Source: Campylobacter coli 76339 (GTDB taxonomy: Bacteria; Campylobacterota; Campylobacteria; Campylobacterales; Campylobacteraceae). Taken from it: 64,000 nt of DNA. Positions 21,022 to 29,797 of the stretch are shown in pieces. How positions within the stretch are numbered: position 1 is the stretch's first letter; each line of letters begins with the position of its first letter. Under the pieces are notes generated by a model. That model was not told the DNA's origin, made no database searches, and saw only the letters and a program-made list of their open reading frames with translations. Where the stretch lies: NCBI GenBank assembly GCA_000470055.1, contig HG326877.1, positions 310,001-374,000 on the forward strand, given 5' to 3'. The position numbers and the translations under genes were made by a program.

Positions 21022-21199
21022 TTCTTCTTCCTTAAAATGTTTTAGTAAGTGTAAGTTTATGCTTTTTTTGTGAAGTGAGCGTGAAAGAGAAATAAAAAAT
21101 ATTTTAAAAATAGCTATAAATTTAAGATATCAAATGAGTTTTTTAAACTTTTGCACTTTCAAAAGCTATTTAAAACTTTAAAATGCAAAAGCTTTGTCT

Positions 21200-21583
21200 T
21201 TATTTTGGCACTACCATATCGCTACGACATTCTATGACTGTATGTACATTTCCGCGTGGATTAAAATCCCCTACTACTTTAATCCATTTTGGCTTGAGTT
21301 TGTCTTTTAGGGTATTATAAATTTCATTGATACTTGCTTCATGTGAAACATTTCTATACATAAAAGTATTGATATAAAGTTTTATTGCTTTAAGCTCAAC
21401 CACAAATTGATCAGGTATATACTCAAGATAAATCGTTGCAAAATCAGGATAACCCGAACGCGGACAACAACACATAAATTCAGGCAAAGTGATTTTTATA
21501 ACATAATCATTCTTCGCATCATTAGGCCAAATTTCCATATTTTCTACATCAAATTCTTTGATTTCTTTTTCACCATAACGCAT
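21200..21583 (-). CDS. queF: NADPH-dependent 7-cyano-7-deazaguanine reductase
   Basis: A 127-residue type I QueF that reduces preQ0 to preQ1 in queuosine synthesis. The catalytic Cys lies in FMCCCPRSGYPDFAT and the QueF signature E(L)KAIKLYINTFMYRNVSHE follows. It complements queC at 49401 in the same pathway, though the two genes lie 28 kb apart. Confidence 0.95.
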   Translation of the reverse strand: MRYGEKEIKEFDVENMEIWPNDAKNDYVIKITLPEFMCCCPRSGYPDFATIYLEYIPDQFVVELKAIKLYINTFMYRNVSHEASINEIYNTLKDKLKPKWIKVVGDFNPRGNVHTVIECRSDMVVPK

Positions 21584-21742
21584 GGACTTTCCTTCATTAA
21601 AATTTTTAGAAAATTATATAAAAAATTGCTTTTAGAGTAATTGAAAAATAAACATTTTTAGCAAATTGCATAAAAAAGACAAATATTATATTAAATAAAG
21701 CTTTTTATACTAGAATAAGGCAAATCTTTCAAAAGGAAAAAA

Positions 21743-22342
21743 ATGAGAAAATCAATTGCAATTATAGGCGGTAGCATCGCAGGACTCAGTGCAGCTTTAT
21801 TTTTCGCTTCAGCTAAAAATGAAGAACTTGACTTTGATATCACTGTTTTTGATGAGGGTAAAGCGGATTTAAAAGCAGCAGCGATTTACAATGTTCCTTT
21901 TTTCCCAAAAGGTGCAAAAGCAGATGAAATTTACACTCACATAAAAGCACAAATTGCTTCTATGCTCGAAGTAAAATACATCGATTCAAAAGTAGTAAGC
22001 ATAAGCGGAGAAAAAGGGGATTTTACAGTTAGTGATGAACAGGGTTTGGGTATAAAAGCAGATTATATCATCGTAGCAACAGGGGCAAACAAAAGCGAAA
22101 TCAAAGGACTTGAAGATTTTGTAATACCGCATGAGCTTATGCCAAAACCAAACAAATTTTGCTTCAAACATCACGGAAGACAGATTATCAAAGAAGGAAT
22201 TTACGCAGCAGGACTTGCTTCAGGTGTTACGACTATGGTTGCTTGCGCGATGGGAAGTGCCAATGAAGCAGCTTGCGCGATTTTAAGCGATATCAAAGGT
22301 GCAGTAAGCGTATATCACGATACACCTACTACAAGAGTTTAA
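21743..22342 (+). CDS. FAD-binding oxidoreductase, thioredoxin-reductase-like
   Basis: A 199-residue protein (Cj1725 by position) with an N-terminal dinucleotide-binding GGSIAG motif (residues 9-14), a central IIVATGANKS motif and a C-terminal IYAAGLASG motif, the three FAD contacts of the thioredoxin-reductase fold. No CxxC redox pair and no separate NAD(P) domain is visible, and it is about 100 residues shorter than TrxB. It may therefore be a ferredoxin-linked or orphan flavoprotein. Substrate unknown. Confidence 0.7.
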   Translation: MRKSIAIIGGSIAGLSAALFFASAKNEELDFDITVFDEGKADLKAAAIYNVPFFPKGAKADEIYTHIKAQIASMLEVKYIDSKVVSISGEKGDFTVSDEQGLGIKADYIIVATGANKSEIKGLEDFVIPHELMPKPNKFCFKHHGRQIIKEGIYAAGLASGVTTMVACAMGSANEAACAILSDIKGAVSVYHDTPTTRV

Positions 22343-22345
22343 ATC

Positions 22346-22372
22346 ATCAAAGCACAAAAGGTGTGCTTTGAT
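22346..22372. terminator. Terminator shared by two convergent genes
   Basis: A perfect 10-bp stem (ATCAAAGCAC with GTGCTTTGAT) between the flavoprotein gene and metA. One arm contains the last codons and stop of metA, so the metA mRNA ends in this hairpin. Confidence 0.65.
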
Positions 22373-23228
22373 ACACATCATAATTGAGCCAATTTGCAAA
22401 AATGGTATTTGCATTTGAGCGCCAATTGTATTTTATATTGCCCTTTTTATCATAATAATTTTTAGCTTTTTGTATGAAATTATCTCTTACATATTCTTGA
22501 TGTAAAGTCTCTTTAAAATATTCCAAATGCCCTAAAATAAAAATATTCTTTTCATCTCTTAACAAAGCCGAACCGATTTTTTTATTTCTAAGTAAAATTT
22601 TTAATTTTCCTTGTTTTTGTAGTGATGAAATTTGCTCTTCATCCATGCTAGAATGCCTTGAATGAGGCATTAAAACCTTTTCATCCAAATTCGTTAAAAG
22701 TAGATCAGGCGAAACTTTATCATGCTTATAAACTCCAAAAATTTTCTTATCTAAAGAGATTTTATCTACACCATGAAAGTATTTTAAAGCAGCCATAGCA
22801 CCCCAACAAATATACATAGAACTTGTTACATTTTGCTTTAAAAAATCAAAAATTTCTAGCAATTCTTCCCAGTAAGCAACCTTTTCAAAATCCATTTGTT
22901 CCACAGGAGCTCCCGTAACAATAGCACCGTCAAATTTATGTTTTTTAACCTCTTCAAGACCCTTGTAAAATTTTTCCAAATGAGTAAAAGGAGTATTTTT
23001 ACCCACATAGCTAGTCGTGGCTACAAGTGTGATATTTACTTGCAAAGGAGAATTTGCAAGTAAACTTAGAATTTGATTTTCTGTTTCTATTTTTTTTGGC
23101 ATAAGATTGACAATCAAAATTTCTTGCGGCCTGATATCTTGATGCTTTGCTCTCCTTAATCCCATGATAAAAGCATGCTCTTTTAAAAGCTCATAAGCGG
23201 GTATATTTTCTGGAATAATCAGTGGCAT
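22347..23228 (-). CDS. metA: Homoserine O-acetyltransferase (MetA family)
   Basis: A 293-residue MetA-fold acyltransferase. The nucleophile is Cys141 in [15 protein letters not shown], and the His/Glu pair lies in [10 protein letters not shown]. The residue known to set acyl preference is Glu110 in TGAPVEQ: Glu at this place goes with acetyl-CoA, Gly with succinyl-CoA (established for MetA of other bacteria). The neighbour metY uses O-acetylhomoserine, which agrees. It follows metY by about 80 bases in the same direction. Confidence 0.9.
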   Translation of the reverse strand: MPLIIPENIPAYELLKEHAFIMGLRRAKHQDIRPQEILIVNLMPKKIETENQILSLLANSPLQVNITLVATTSYVGKNTPFTHLEKFYKGLEEVKKHKFDGAIVTGAPVEQMDFEKVAYWEELLEIFDFLKQNVTSSMYICWGAMAALKYFHGVDKISLDKKIFGVYKHDKVSPDLLLTNLDEKVLMPHSRHSSMDEEQISSLQKQGKLKILLRNKKIGSALLRDEKNIFILGHLEYFKETLHQEYVRDNFIQKAKNYYDKKGNIKYNWRSNANTIFANWLNYDVYQSTPFVL

Positions 23229-23308
23229 TTTTTCTCCTTTATTTAAACCTTATTTATGATAAAGCATGGTGGAATTTTTATTTTCTTCCACTCAATGCAA
23301 ACACGCTT

Positions 23309-24580
23309 TTAGCTTTCTATAGCTTGTTTTAAGTCCGCTATCAAATCATCGATATTTTCAAGTCCTATGCTTAAGCGTATAGTAGCTTTCGTAATACCTG
23401 CTTTTTGAAGTTCTTCTTCGCTCAGTTGCGAATGAGTAGTAGAAGCAGGATGAATGATCAAAGACTTGCTATCGCCCAAATTTGCAGCAAGTAAGAAAAG
23501 TTGAGTTTTATCACAAATTCTTCTAGCATGCTCATAATCTTTAGCTTCAAAGCTTAAAAGCCCACTGGCTAAATTTTTATCAAAATATTTTTTAAACAAA
23601 TCATGATAAGCATTGTTTTCCAAAGTAGGATAATTTACACCCTTGATATCAGGATGAGAATTTAAAAAATTTGCAATTTTTTCAGCATTTTGACTGTGTT
23701 TTTCTATACGCACTGCCAAGGTTTCAAGTCCTTGTAAAAGCAACCAAGCATTTTGAGGTGCTAAGCTAGCCCCTAAATCTCTAAGCCAAGTGATGATGAC
23801 TCTAATACTAAAAATCGGCAAATCAAGTGTATTTAAATTCAGCCCATGATAACTTGGATCAGGAGTGTTAAAAGCCTTATATCTATCGTTGTTTTTAAGC
23901 AAGTCATTTAAATTTTTTCTTTCTATGATCGCTCCGCCTAAGGCACTGCCTTGACCGCTTACATATTTGCTTAAGCTATGTACAACCACATCTACACCGT
24001 ATTTAAAAGGCTGAAGCAAGAAAGGAGTAGCAACGGTATTGTCACAAATGCTAACGATTTTATGTTTTTGAGCTATTTGGCTTATTTTTTCTATATCAGC
24101 TATAGCAATTTGAGGATTTGAAAGGCTTTCAAAAAAAATCACTTTAGTATTTTGATCTATAACTTTTTCTAAGCTATCCAAATCACCTATATCAAATTCC
24201 CTAGCTTCTATGCCAAAGTTTTTAAGCGTGTGAGAAATCAGAGTTTGAGTTCCGCCATAAATTTTGTTCGAATACGCGACATTATCTCCCGAACTTGCTA
24301 AATTGATAAGTGCATAAAAAGAAGCTGCCATACCGCTAGCAACAGGAATTCCAAAAGCCCCTCCTTCGACATTGGCAAGCCTTTGTCCTAAGATATCGCT
24401 TGTAGGATTGCTAAGTCTTGAGTAAATATTGCCAAGTTCTTGAAGATTAAACCTTGCTGCAGCCTGATCCAAATTTTCAAAATTATACGCAGTGTTTTGA
24501 TATATAGGCACACTAATACTTCTTTGAGTATCAAAATTATAAGCTCCGTGTAATGCTAAAGTTTCTTTATTGAAATTCAT
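23309..24580 (-). CDS. metY: O-acetylhomoserine sulfhydrylase
   Basis: A 423-residue PLP enzyme that makes homocysteine directly from O-acetylhomoserine and sulfide. The PLP lysine is in VHSLSKYVSGQGSALGG; YSRLSNPTSDILGQRLANVEGG is the family signature. The length, the long ILTHTLKNFG/insertion region and the metA neighbour favour MetY over cystathionine gamma-synthase MetB. A small ORF with a self-pairing ribosome site lies about 110 bases upstream. Confidence 0.9.
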   Translation of the reverse strand: MNFNKETLALHGAYNFDTQRSISVPIYQNTAYNFENLDQAAARFNLQELGNIYSRLSNPTSDILGQRLANVEGGAFGIPVASGMAASFYALINLASSGDNVAYSNKIYGGTQTLISHTLKNFGIEAREFDIGDLDSLEKVIDQNTKVIFFESLSNPQIAIADIEKISQIAQKHKIVSICDNTVATPFLLQPFKYGVDVVVHSLSKYVSGQGSALGGAIIERKNLNDLLKNNDRYKAFNTPDPSYHGLNLNTLDLPIFSIRVIITWLRDLGASLAPQNAWLLLQGLETLAVRIEKHSQNAEKIANFLNSHPDIKGVNYPTLENNAYHDLFKKYFDKNLASGLLSFEAKDYEHARRICDKTQLFLLAANLGDSKSLIIHPASTTHSQLSEEELQKAGITKATIRLSIGLENIDDLIADLKQAIES

Positions 24581-24689
24581 TTTTTATCCTTATTGTATCA
24601 ATGAAAAAATGTTAAAAAGCTTTTTATCGGCTTTAAACTAAGGCTATTTGAAAATGTAAATTTATAGAATATGAGTATATACGAGTAGA

Positions 24690-24752
24690 TTAAGCGTGCA
24701 AAGCACGCATGTAGAAAGGAGAAAGCATGAAATTGAAGCTAGTATAAGACAT
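24690..24752 (-). CDS. Possible leader peptide of the metY-metA operon (20 aa)
   Basis: ATG at 24752 lies 6 bases after a strong AAGGAG. The 20-codon ORF contains Met at positions 1, 9 and 15 and ends ...MRALHA. It lies about 110 bases before metY. Its ribosome site is complementary to its own codons (see the inverted repeat) and a GCGTGC/GCACGC hairpin (24694-24708) covers its last codons. This looks like a translated regulatory leader. Translation is inferred, not shown. Confidence 0.5.
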   Translation of the reverse strand: MSYTSFNFMLSPFYMRALHA

Positions 24753-24768
24753 TTTTTTCTCCTTTCTA
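24712..24768 (-). promoter_or_regulatory. Inverted repeat pairing the leader ribosome site with leader codons
   Basis: Arms 24712-24724 and 24756-24768 are perfectly complementary over 13 bases. On the minus-strand RNA the upstream arm holds the Shine-Dalgarno of the 20-aa ORF, and the downstream arm lies inside that ORF (codons TTC-ATG-CTT-TCT-CCT-TTC-TAC region). Folding would hide the ribosome site. Confidence 0.6.
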
Positions 24769-24852
24769 AAAATTTTTTGAGATATTCTATCTTTATAAAA
24801 ATAAAATTTAAATAAAATTTTAAAAAATTACACGAATTGTTTAAAAATTTTA

Positions 24853-24975
24853 TTGCAACTCACTCTAAAAAGAGCGAGTTAGCAATAAATTGAAGGCAGT
24901 TCAAGCCCAACCTAGTATTACAAGACTACCAAGATAGGCTTGTAAAGCAAGGTTTTTCCCGCACAAGGCGGGAAA
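24853..24975 (-). ncRNA. Structured RNA region between flgE2 and metY
   Basis: Three stem-loops follow the flgE2 stop on the minus strand: TTTCCCGC/GCGGGAAA (24955-24975), a 16-bp stem with arms 24902-24917 and 24927-24942, and a GC-rich stem of about 14 bp (24853-24885) followed by TAAAATTTTT, which resembles a terminator. G-U pairs occur in the last two stems only if the minus strand is transcribed; on the plus strand the same positions are mismatches. It may be a 3' UTR of flgE2 or a separate small RNA. A 22-codon TTG ORF covers part of it but has no ribosome site. Confidence 0.55.
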
Positions 24976-25006
24976 TTTTATAAAGAATTTAAAAAACTTA
25001 AGATAA

Positions 25007-27538
25007 TTATTGCTTAAGCTGGATTAGGGTTTGAAGCATTTGATCACTAGTTGAAATAGTTTTTGAGTTTGCTTGATAACCCCTTTGGATAATGATAAGT
25101 TCTGTCAAAGAACGACTTAAATCCACATTTGACATTTCAAGAGCTGCCGTTTTCATCTCACCACGACCGCCTGTGCCTGCTTCACCTACTACTATATTAC
25201 CACTGTTTGCAGTGATTTTAAAAAGATTTCCGCCGATTTCTTCAAGACCTGAGTTGTTTGCTACTGAAGCCATTGCGATCTTAGCTACTGCAAAGGTTTT
25301 ACCGTTGGTAAATTCACCTAAGATATTTCCTTTATCATCCACACGGATAGCATCCGGTTTTAAGTTTCCTGAAGTATAACCATCAGTTGCTTGTCCTGTT
25401 AGAGTCGAAGCTGAGTTTGAGCTTACAAGACCGTCATTGCTTCCACTTGTTCCAAAGCTAAGCTTGATTTGTTGATTTGGCGCAGCACCGTTATTTGGTG
25501 AAAAGCTTATAGTTTTTGGTGTATAGCTTGCCAAAGATCCGTCATTGTTAAATCTTGCGCTACCTACGATGATATTTGTAGGACCTTCACCTGTGGTATT
25601 GATCTCTGCAGGCTCTGGCACACGGATGATCATTTGCCATTCATTACCCCCATCTTGGGTGGTACTTTGTTTTACAAATTGCACTTCTAAAGTATGTTTT
25701 GAACCCAAAGAGTCAAAAATTTCAAGTCCTGCTGAAAAAGCAGAAAGCTTAAGCTGTTCGCTTTCTTTGATAGATCCACCCGTTACCAAAGGACCATCCC
25801 AAGCTTTAAAGATGGCTGTAAAAGCATCATTGGTGCTTACTGTGCCTTCTTTATTAGAATATGCAGTGATATTAAAACTCATATTTTTTGGAGTAGTAGT
25901 TTGAGCACCTGCAGCTACTGTATTTGCGGGTATTGTAGAATCTTCCTTGGCATTAGAGATAGCAAAATGTCCGCTGTCATTCACTACTACTTTTACATTT
26001 TGATTGATATCATCTGCATCATAAGTTTTTAATCCATCTCCATCATAATCCACCCCGTATCTAGCATCCCTTTGCAAAAGCTCTCTTAAATCTTCTGTGG
26101 TTCTAAATACTCTTGCTGTAGTATTTTTTAAACCTCCGTTAACAGCATTCCAATAATTTAAAGACGCAGGATCCGTAGGAGGAGTTGCTGCATTAGCACC
26201 TGGCTGATATGCTGGACCTCCATCAGGATTATACATAGGTGGTAAAGTTACAGGATTTGAACTATAAATATATTTATGTGCAGTGATTACTTCAGCACTG
26301 TTTCCATTATTTACATTAGCTTGATTTTTCACCCAATTACTATTTCCATTAGCAGTTCCAGGAGTAATATTTTGCCAATCAAATTCCCCACCATTTACTG
26401 TAATATTGGTAAGTTCACCTGCTGAATTGCCAGCATTTACAGTTAAATGAATATTTTTCATATTGTCTGTAGTACCGTCAGCATTATCATTCACAAGATC
26501 AAAACCTGTTCCATCAGCTTTTTTAACAGCTTTTACCCCCGTTCCATCTCTCGTATCGGTTGGTGCGGTGAAGGTATTGATATAAGCTATAGCATCATCT
26601 AAACTTTGAATTTCTGAATTTTTTATATTAACTCCATTGATAGTAATATCAAGTGTTACATGTTTACTTGCATCACCCCAAAAAATTACATTATTTTGAG
26701 CTGCTTTATTATTAGGATCAAAAGCTGTTCCTGTCTTATTTATAGTATATTTCGCATCCGCATAAGATACCCAAATTCCTTGACCATCTCTTAAATTAAG
26801 CCCTGTACCGCTTGCATTGAAAAGTGAGCCTGCATCCACACCCTTTTCTGTCACTTCAACTGAATTTTTAGAAGTAGTATAAAACTGAGTTGTTCCTGTG
26901 TCGTTTTCATCTTCAGTTTTATTGGTTTTAGTGTTATAGCCATGAACTGAATCAAGTCCGTATAAATTCGTACTTGAAGTACCGATATTTAAACCACTAT
27001 TTAAATTCGCTTTGATAGCTACTTCAGTAGATTTTGCTGCAGGGATATGCATACCTGGATCGATGAAGATATTTTTTGGGCTTCTTGAGCTGTCTATGGT
27101 TTGATCATCCCAGTTGATATTCCACCCTTGGACTACAAAACCTGCATTATTTACGAAATTTCCATAAGCATCAAGTTTAAAATCCCCACTTCTTGTAAGA
27201 TAATTCGTAAGTCCACCATCATCACTTACCATAAAAAAGCCATCACCGTTAATCGCCACGTCTGTATTTTTATCTGTAGTTTGAACCGAGCCTTGAGAAT
27301 GAATTCTTGTTGTAGAACTCACTGAAACCCCAAGTCCTATTTGAAGTGGATTTGATCCGCCTCTTCCATCGGTTGGAGCAGTAGCAATTTTAACGGTTTG
27401 AGAAAACATTGTTCCAAAATCTGCACGAGAATATTTAAAACCGGTAGTATTAACATTTGAAATGTTATTACCCTCAACATCCATTGCAACTTGGTGTGCT
27501 TGAAGTCCGCTTACGCCAGACCAAAGTGATCTCATCAT
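25007..27538 (-). CDS. flgE2: Flagellar hook protein FlgE
   Basis: An 843-residue hook subunit (Cj1729c by position), long as is usual for Campylobacter. The conserved ends form the D0/D1 core: SLWSGVSGLQAHQVAMDVEGNNISNVNTTG in two parts at the N-terminus, and ELIIIQRGYQANSKTISTSD at the C-terminus. The central several hundred residues, rich in Asn, Asp, Gly and Thr, are the surface-exposed and usually variable part. It is preceded by a sigma-54 promoter, as for Campylobacter middle flagellar genes. It is exported through the flagellar type III system without cleavage. Confidence 0.95.
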   Translation of the reverse strand: MMRSLWSGVSGLQAHQVAMDVEGNNISNVNTTGFKYSRADFGTMFSQTVKIATAPTDGRGGSNPLQIGLGVSVSSTTRIHSQGSVQTTDKNTDVAINGDGFFMVSDDGGLTNYLTRSGDFKLDAYGNFVNNAGFVVQGWNINWDDQTIDSSRSPKNIFIDPGMHIPAAKSTEVAIKANLNSGLNIGTSSTNLYGLDSVHGYNTKTNKTEDENDTGTTQFYTTSKNSVEVTEKGVDAGSLFNASGTGLNLRDGQGIWVSYADAKYTINKTGTAFDPNNKAAQNNVIFWGDASKHVTLDITINGVNIKNSEIQSLDDAIAYINTFTAPTDTRDGTGVKAVKKADGTGFDLVNDNADGTTDNMKNIHLTVNAGNSAGELTNITVNGGEFDWQNITPGTANGNSNWVKNQANVNNGNSAEVITAHKYIYSSNPVTLPPMYNPDGGPAYQPGANAATPPTDPASLNYWNAVNGGLKNTTARVFRTTEDLRELLQRDARYGVDYDGDGLKTYDADDINQNVKVVVNDSGHFAISNAKEDSTIPANTVAAGAQTTTPKNMSFNITAYSNKEGTVSTNDAFTAIFKAWDGPLVTGGSIKESEQLKLSAFSAGLEIFDSLGSKHTLEVQFVKQSTTQDGGNEWQMIIRVPEPAEINTTGEGPTNIIVGSARFNNDGSLASYTPKTISFSPNNGAAPNQQIKLSFGTSGSNDGLVSSNSASTLTGQATDGYTSGNLKPDAIRVDDKGNILGEFTNGKTFAVAKIAMASVANNSGLEEIGGNLFKITANSGNIVVGEAGTGGRGEMKTAALEMSNVDLSRSLTELIIIQRGYQANSKTISTSDQMLQTLIQLKQ

Positions 27539-27620
27539 TTTAAATCCTTTATAAAATATTGCTTTTTTAAAATGACGCTTGAAGTTCGAAAAACTTTTTG
27601 CGTTTTTATGTAGGATTTAT

Positions 27621-27638
27621 AAGCAAGTTCTGTTCCAA
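27621..27638 (-). promoter_or_regulatory. Sigma-54 promoter of flgE2
   Basis: The minus strand reads TTGGAACAGAACTTGCTT: GG, ten bases, GC, matching the -24/-12 RpoN consensus. It lies about 83 bases before the flgE2 start. FlgE2 is a known type of FlgSR/RpoN-dependent gene in Campylobacter. Confidence 0.85.
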
Positions 27639-27733
27639 CTTTTGAAATTTTTTATGAAATTTTAAAAAATTATATAAGAAATGTAAAGATTTTTTAGAAA
27701 TGGATAAAGCTTTAAACTTTTGTGTAATAAAAA

Positions 27734-28210
27734 TTACACTCTTACTCTTAAATTTGCAGCATGCGTTAAAGCAACTGCTATGGCATCAGTGATATCTAGG
27801 GGCTTGATATCTTTACTAAAACCCAAAAGTCTTTTTACCATAAAAGCTACTTGTTCTTTAGTCGCCTTTGCCTTGCCTGTAACAGCTTTTTTTACTTGCA
27901 AGGGAGTGTATTCTGCAAAATCTCCATGAATTTGGAGAATTTTTAAGGATAAAGCCCCGCGAAACTGAGCAAGTTTTAAAACGGTTTTTGGATTATAAGC
28001 AAAAAAGATATCCTCTATGGCTACCTCATCAAAGGAATGATTTTTAAAAATCAAGTCCAAACCCTCGCAAAGCTCTGTGATTTGATACTGTAAAGTGCTG
28101 GGTTTTATCTTTATAAGTCCTGCTTCGATTAAAGTATTTTTACCCTTATTTGCTTCTATGATAGCATAACCGCAATTTCTTGAGCCAGGATCTATACCTA
28201 AAATTTTCAA
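27734..28210 (-). CDS. ruvC: Holliday junction endonuclease RuvC
   Basis: A 158-residue resolvase that cuts Holliday junctions moved by RuvAB. The acidic residues of the RNase-H-like fold are visible: [14 protein letters not shown] at the N-terminus, the AIEDIFF motif near residue 69, and [13 protein letters not shown] at the C-terminus. It is divergent from dnaA, about 100 bases away. Confidence 0.95.
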   Translation of the reverse strand: MKILGIDPGSRNCGYAIIEANKGKNTLIEAGLIKIKPSTLQYQITELCEGLDLIFKNHSFDEVAIEDIFFAYNPKTVLKLAQFRGALSLKILQIHGDFAEYTPLQVKKAVTGKAKATKEQVAFMVKRLLGFSKDIKPLDITDAIAVALTHAANLRVRV

Positions 28211-28310
28211 ATTTTTCCTTTGTACTAATGAAATGCAAAAGCTTGATTTTAACCTTTTTTTATAAAATTTAAGATAAAATCCATAACCTTACAAAGACTA
28301 AAGAGAGACT

Positions 28311-29633
28311 ATGAATCCAAGCCAAATACTTGAAAATTTAAAAAAAGAACTCAACGAAAACGAATACGAAAATTATATCGCTATCTTAAAATTTAACGAA
28401 AAACAAAGTAAAGCAGATCTTCTAGTCTTTAACGCTCCTAATGAGCTGTTAGCTAAATTCATACAGACAAAATACGGTAAAAAAATTTCACATTTTTACG
28501 AAGTGCAAAGCGGAAATAAAGCAAGCGTCTTGATACAAGCACAAAGCCAAAAAACCACTAGTAAAAGCACTAAAATTGATATCGCTCATATCAAAGCACA
28601 AAGTACGATTTTAAATCCTTCTTTTACTTTTGAAAGCTTTGTGGTGGGGGATTCTAACAAATACGCTTATGGAGCTTGTAAAGCTATCTCACAAAAAGAC
28701 AAGCTAGGAAAACTTTACAATCCTATCTTTATCTATGGACCTACAGGACTTGGCAAAACACACTTGCTTCAAGCTGTGGGAAATGCAAGCTTGGAAATGG
28801 GAAAAAAAGTGATTTATGCTACGAGTGAAAATTTTGTCAATGATTTCACTTCAAATTTAAAAAATGGCTCTTTAGATAAATTTCACGAAAAATATAGAAA
28901 TTGTGATGTTTTACTCATAGATGATGTACAGTTTTTAGGGAAAACAGACAAAATTCAAGAAGAATTTTTCTTTATATTTAATGAGATTAAAAACAATGAC
29001 GGGCAAATCATCATGACAAGCGATAACCCACCCAATATGCTAAAAGGTATCACCGAACGCTTAAAAAGTCGTTTTGCTCATGGTATCATAGCAGATATCA
29101 CCCCGCCTCAACTGGATACAAAAATAGCCATCATACGAAAAAAATGTGAATTTAATGATATCAATCTTTCTAATGATATCATCAATTATATCGCCACTTC
29201 TTTAGGGGATAATATAAGAGAAATAGAAGGCATTATCATAAGCTTAAACGCCTATGCTAACATACTCGGACAAGAAATCACTCTCGAACTTGCAAAAAGC
29301 GTGATGAAAGATCATATCAAAGAAAAGAAAGAAAACATAAGCATTGAAGACATTTTATCTTTGATTTGTAAAGAATTTAACATCAAGCCAAGCGATGTGA
29401 AATCTAGCAAAAAAACCCAAAATGTCGTTACTGCAAGACGCATAGCAATCTATCTAGCAAGGGAGCTTACAAGCCTTACTTTTTCACAACTTGCTAACTT
29501 TTTTGTGATGAAAGATCACACAGCCATTTCACATAGTGTGAAGAAAATAAAAGAACTCATGGAAGATGATGAACAAATAAAGACAAAAATCGAAGAATTA
29601 AAAAACAAAATTCTTACAAAAAGTCAAAGTTAA
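28311..29633 (+). CDS. dnaA: Chromosomal replication initiator DnaA
   Basis: A 440-residue initiator. Domain III has the Walker A GPTGLGKT (near residue 145), Walker B LLIDDVQF and sensor II arginine region. Domain IV ends in the DNA-binding signature KDHTAISHSVKKI. The start is an ATG after AAAGAGAG. A -10 like TATAAA/GATAAAAT lies at about 28260-28280. Gene order ruvC-dnaA-dnaN-gyrB marks the chromosome origin. Confidence 0.98.
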   Translation: MNPSQILENLKKELNENEYENYIAILKFNEKQSKADLLVFNAPNELLAKFIQTKYGKKISHFYEVQSGNKASVLIQAQSQKTTSKSTKIDIAHIKAQSTILNPSFTFESFVVGDSNKYAYGACKAISQKDKLGKLYNPIFIYGPTGLGKTHLLQAVGNASLEMGKKVIYATSENFVNDFTSNLKNGSLDKFHEKYRNCDVLLIDDVQFLGKTDKIQEEFFFIFNEIKNNDGQIIMTSDNPPNMLKGITERLKSRFAHGIIADITPPQLDTKIAIIRKKCEFNDINLSNDIINYIATSLGDNIREIEGIIISLNAYANILGQEITLELAKSVMKDHIKEKKENISIEDILSLICKEFNIKPSDVKSSKKTQNVVTARRIAIYLARELTSLTFSQLANFFVMKDHTAISHSVKKIKELMEDDEQIKTKIEELKNKILTKSQS

Positions 29634-29797
29634 GTGAAGAAATGTGAAAAAAAGAAAAACAAAATGTGAAAGAATATAATTAAGCAAAATATGATAAAAT
29701 ATAAACTTAATAATTTTTTGCTAAAGAATTTCACAATTTCAATAGTCTTATTATTACAATGAATTTAAATTATATATAATAAAGCCAAGGAGAAAAA
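29634..29797. other. oriC: Predicted replication origin (dnaA-dnaN spacer)
   Basis: This 164-base spacer is about 80 percent A+T. DnaA-box-like 9-mers are TTTTTCACA on the minus strand (29643-29651, a full match to TTWTNCACA), TCTTTCACA on the minus strand (29665-29673) and AATTTCACA on the plus strand (29727-29735). Two more lie in the 3' end of dnaA (29480-29488 plus, perfect; 29537-29545 minus, one mismatch). The stretches between and after the boxes are suited to unwinding. Gene direction switches across this locus. Predicted from sequence only. Confidence 0.75.

Noticed and set aside
24885-24970. A TTG-start 22-codon ORF (minus strand) between flgE2 and metY
   Set aside because: No Shine-Dalgarno, and its sequence is fully explained by the paired stems; treated as structured RNA.
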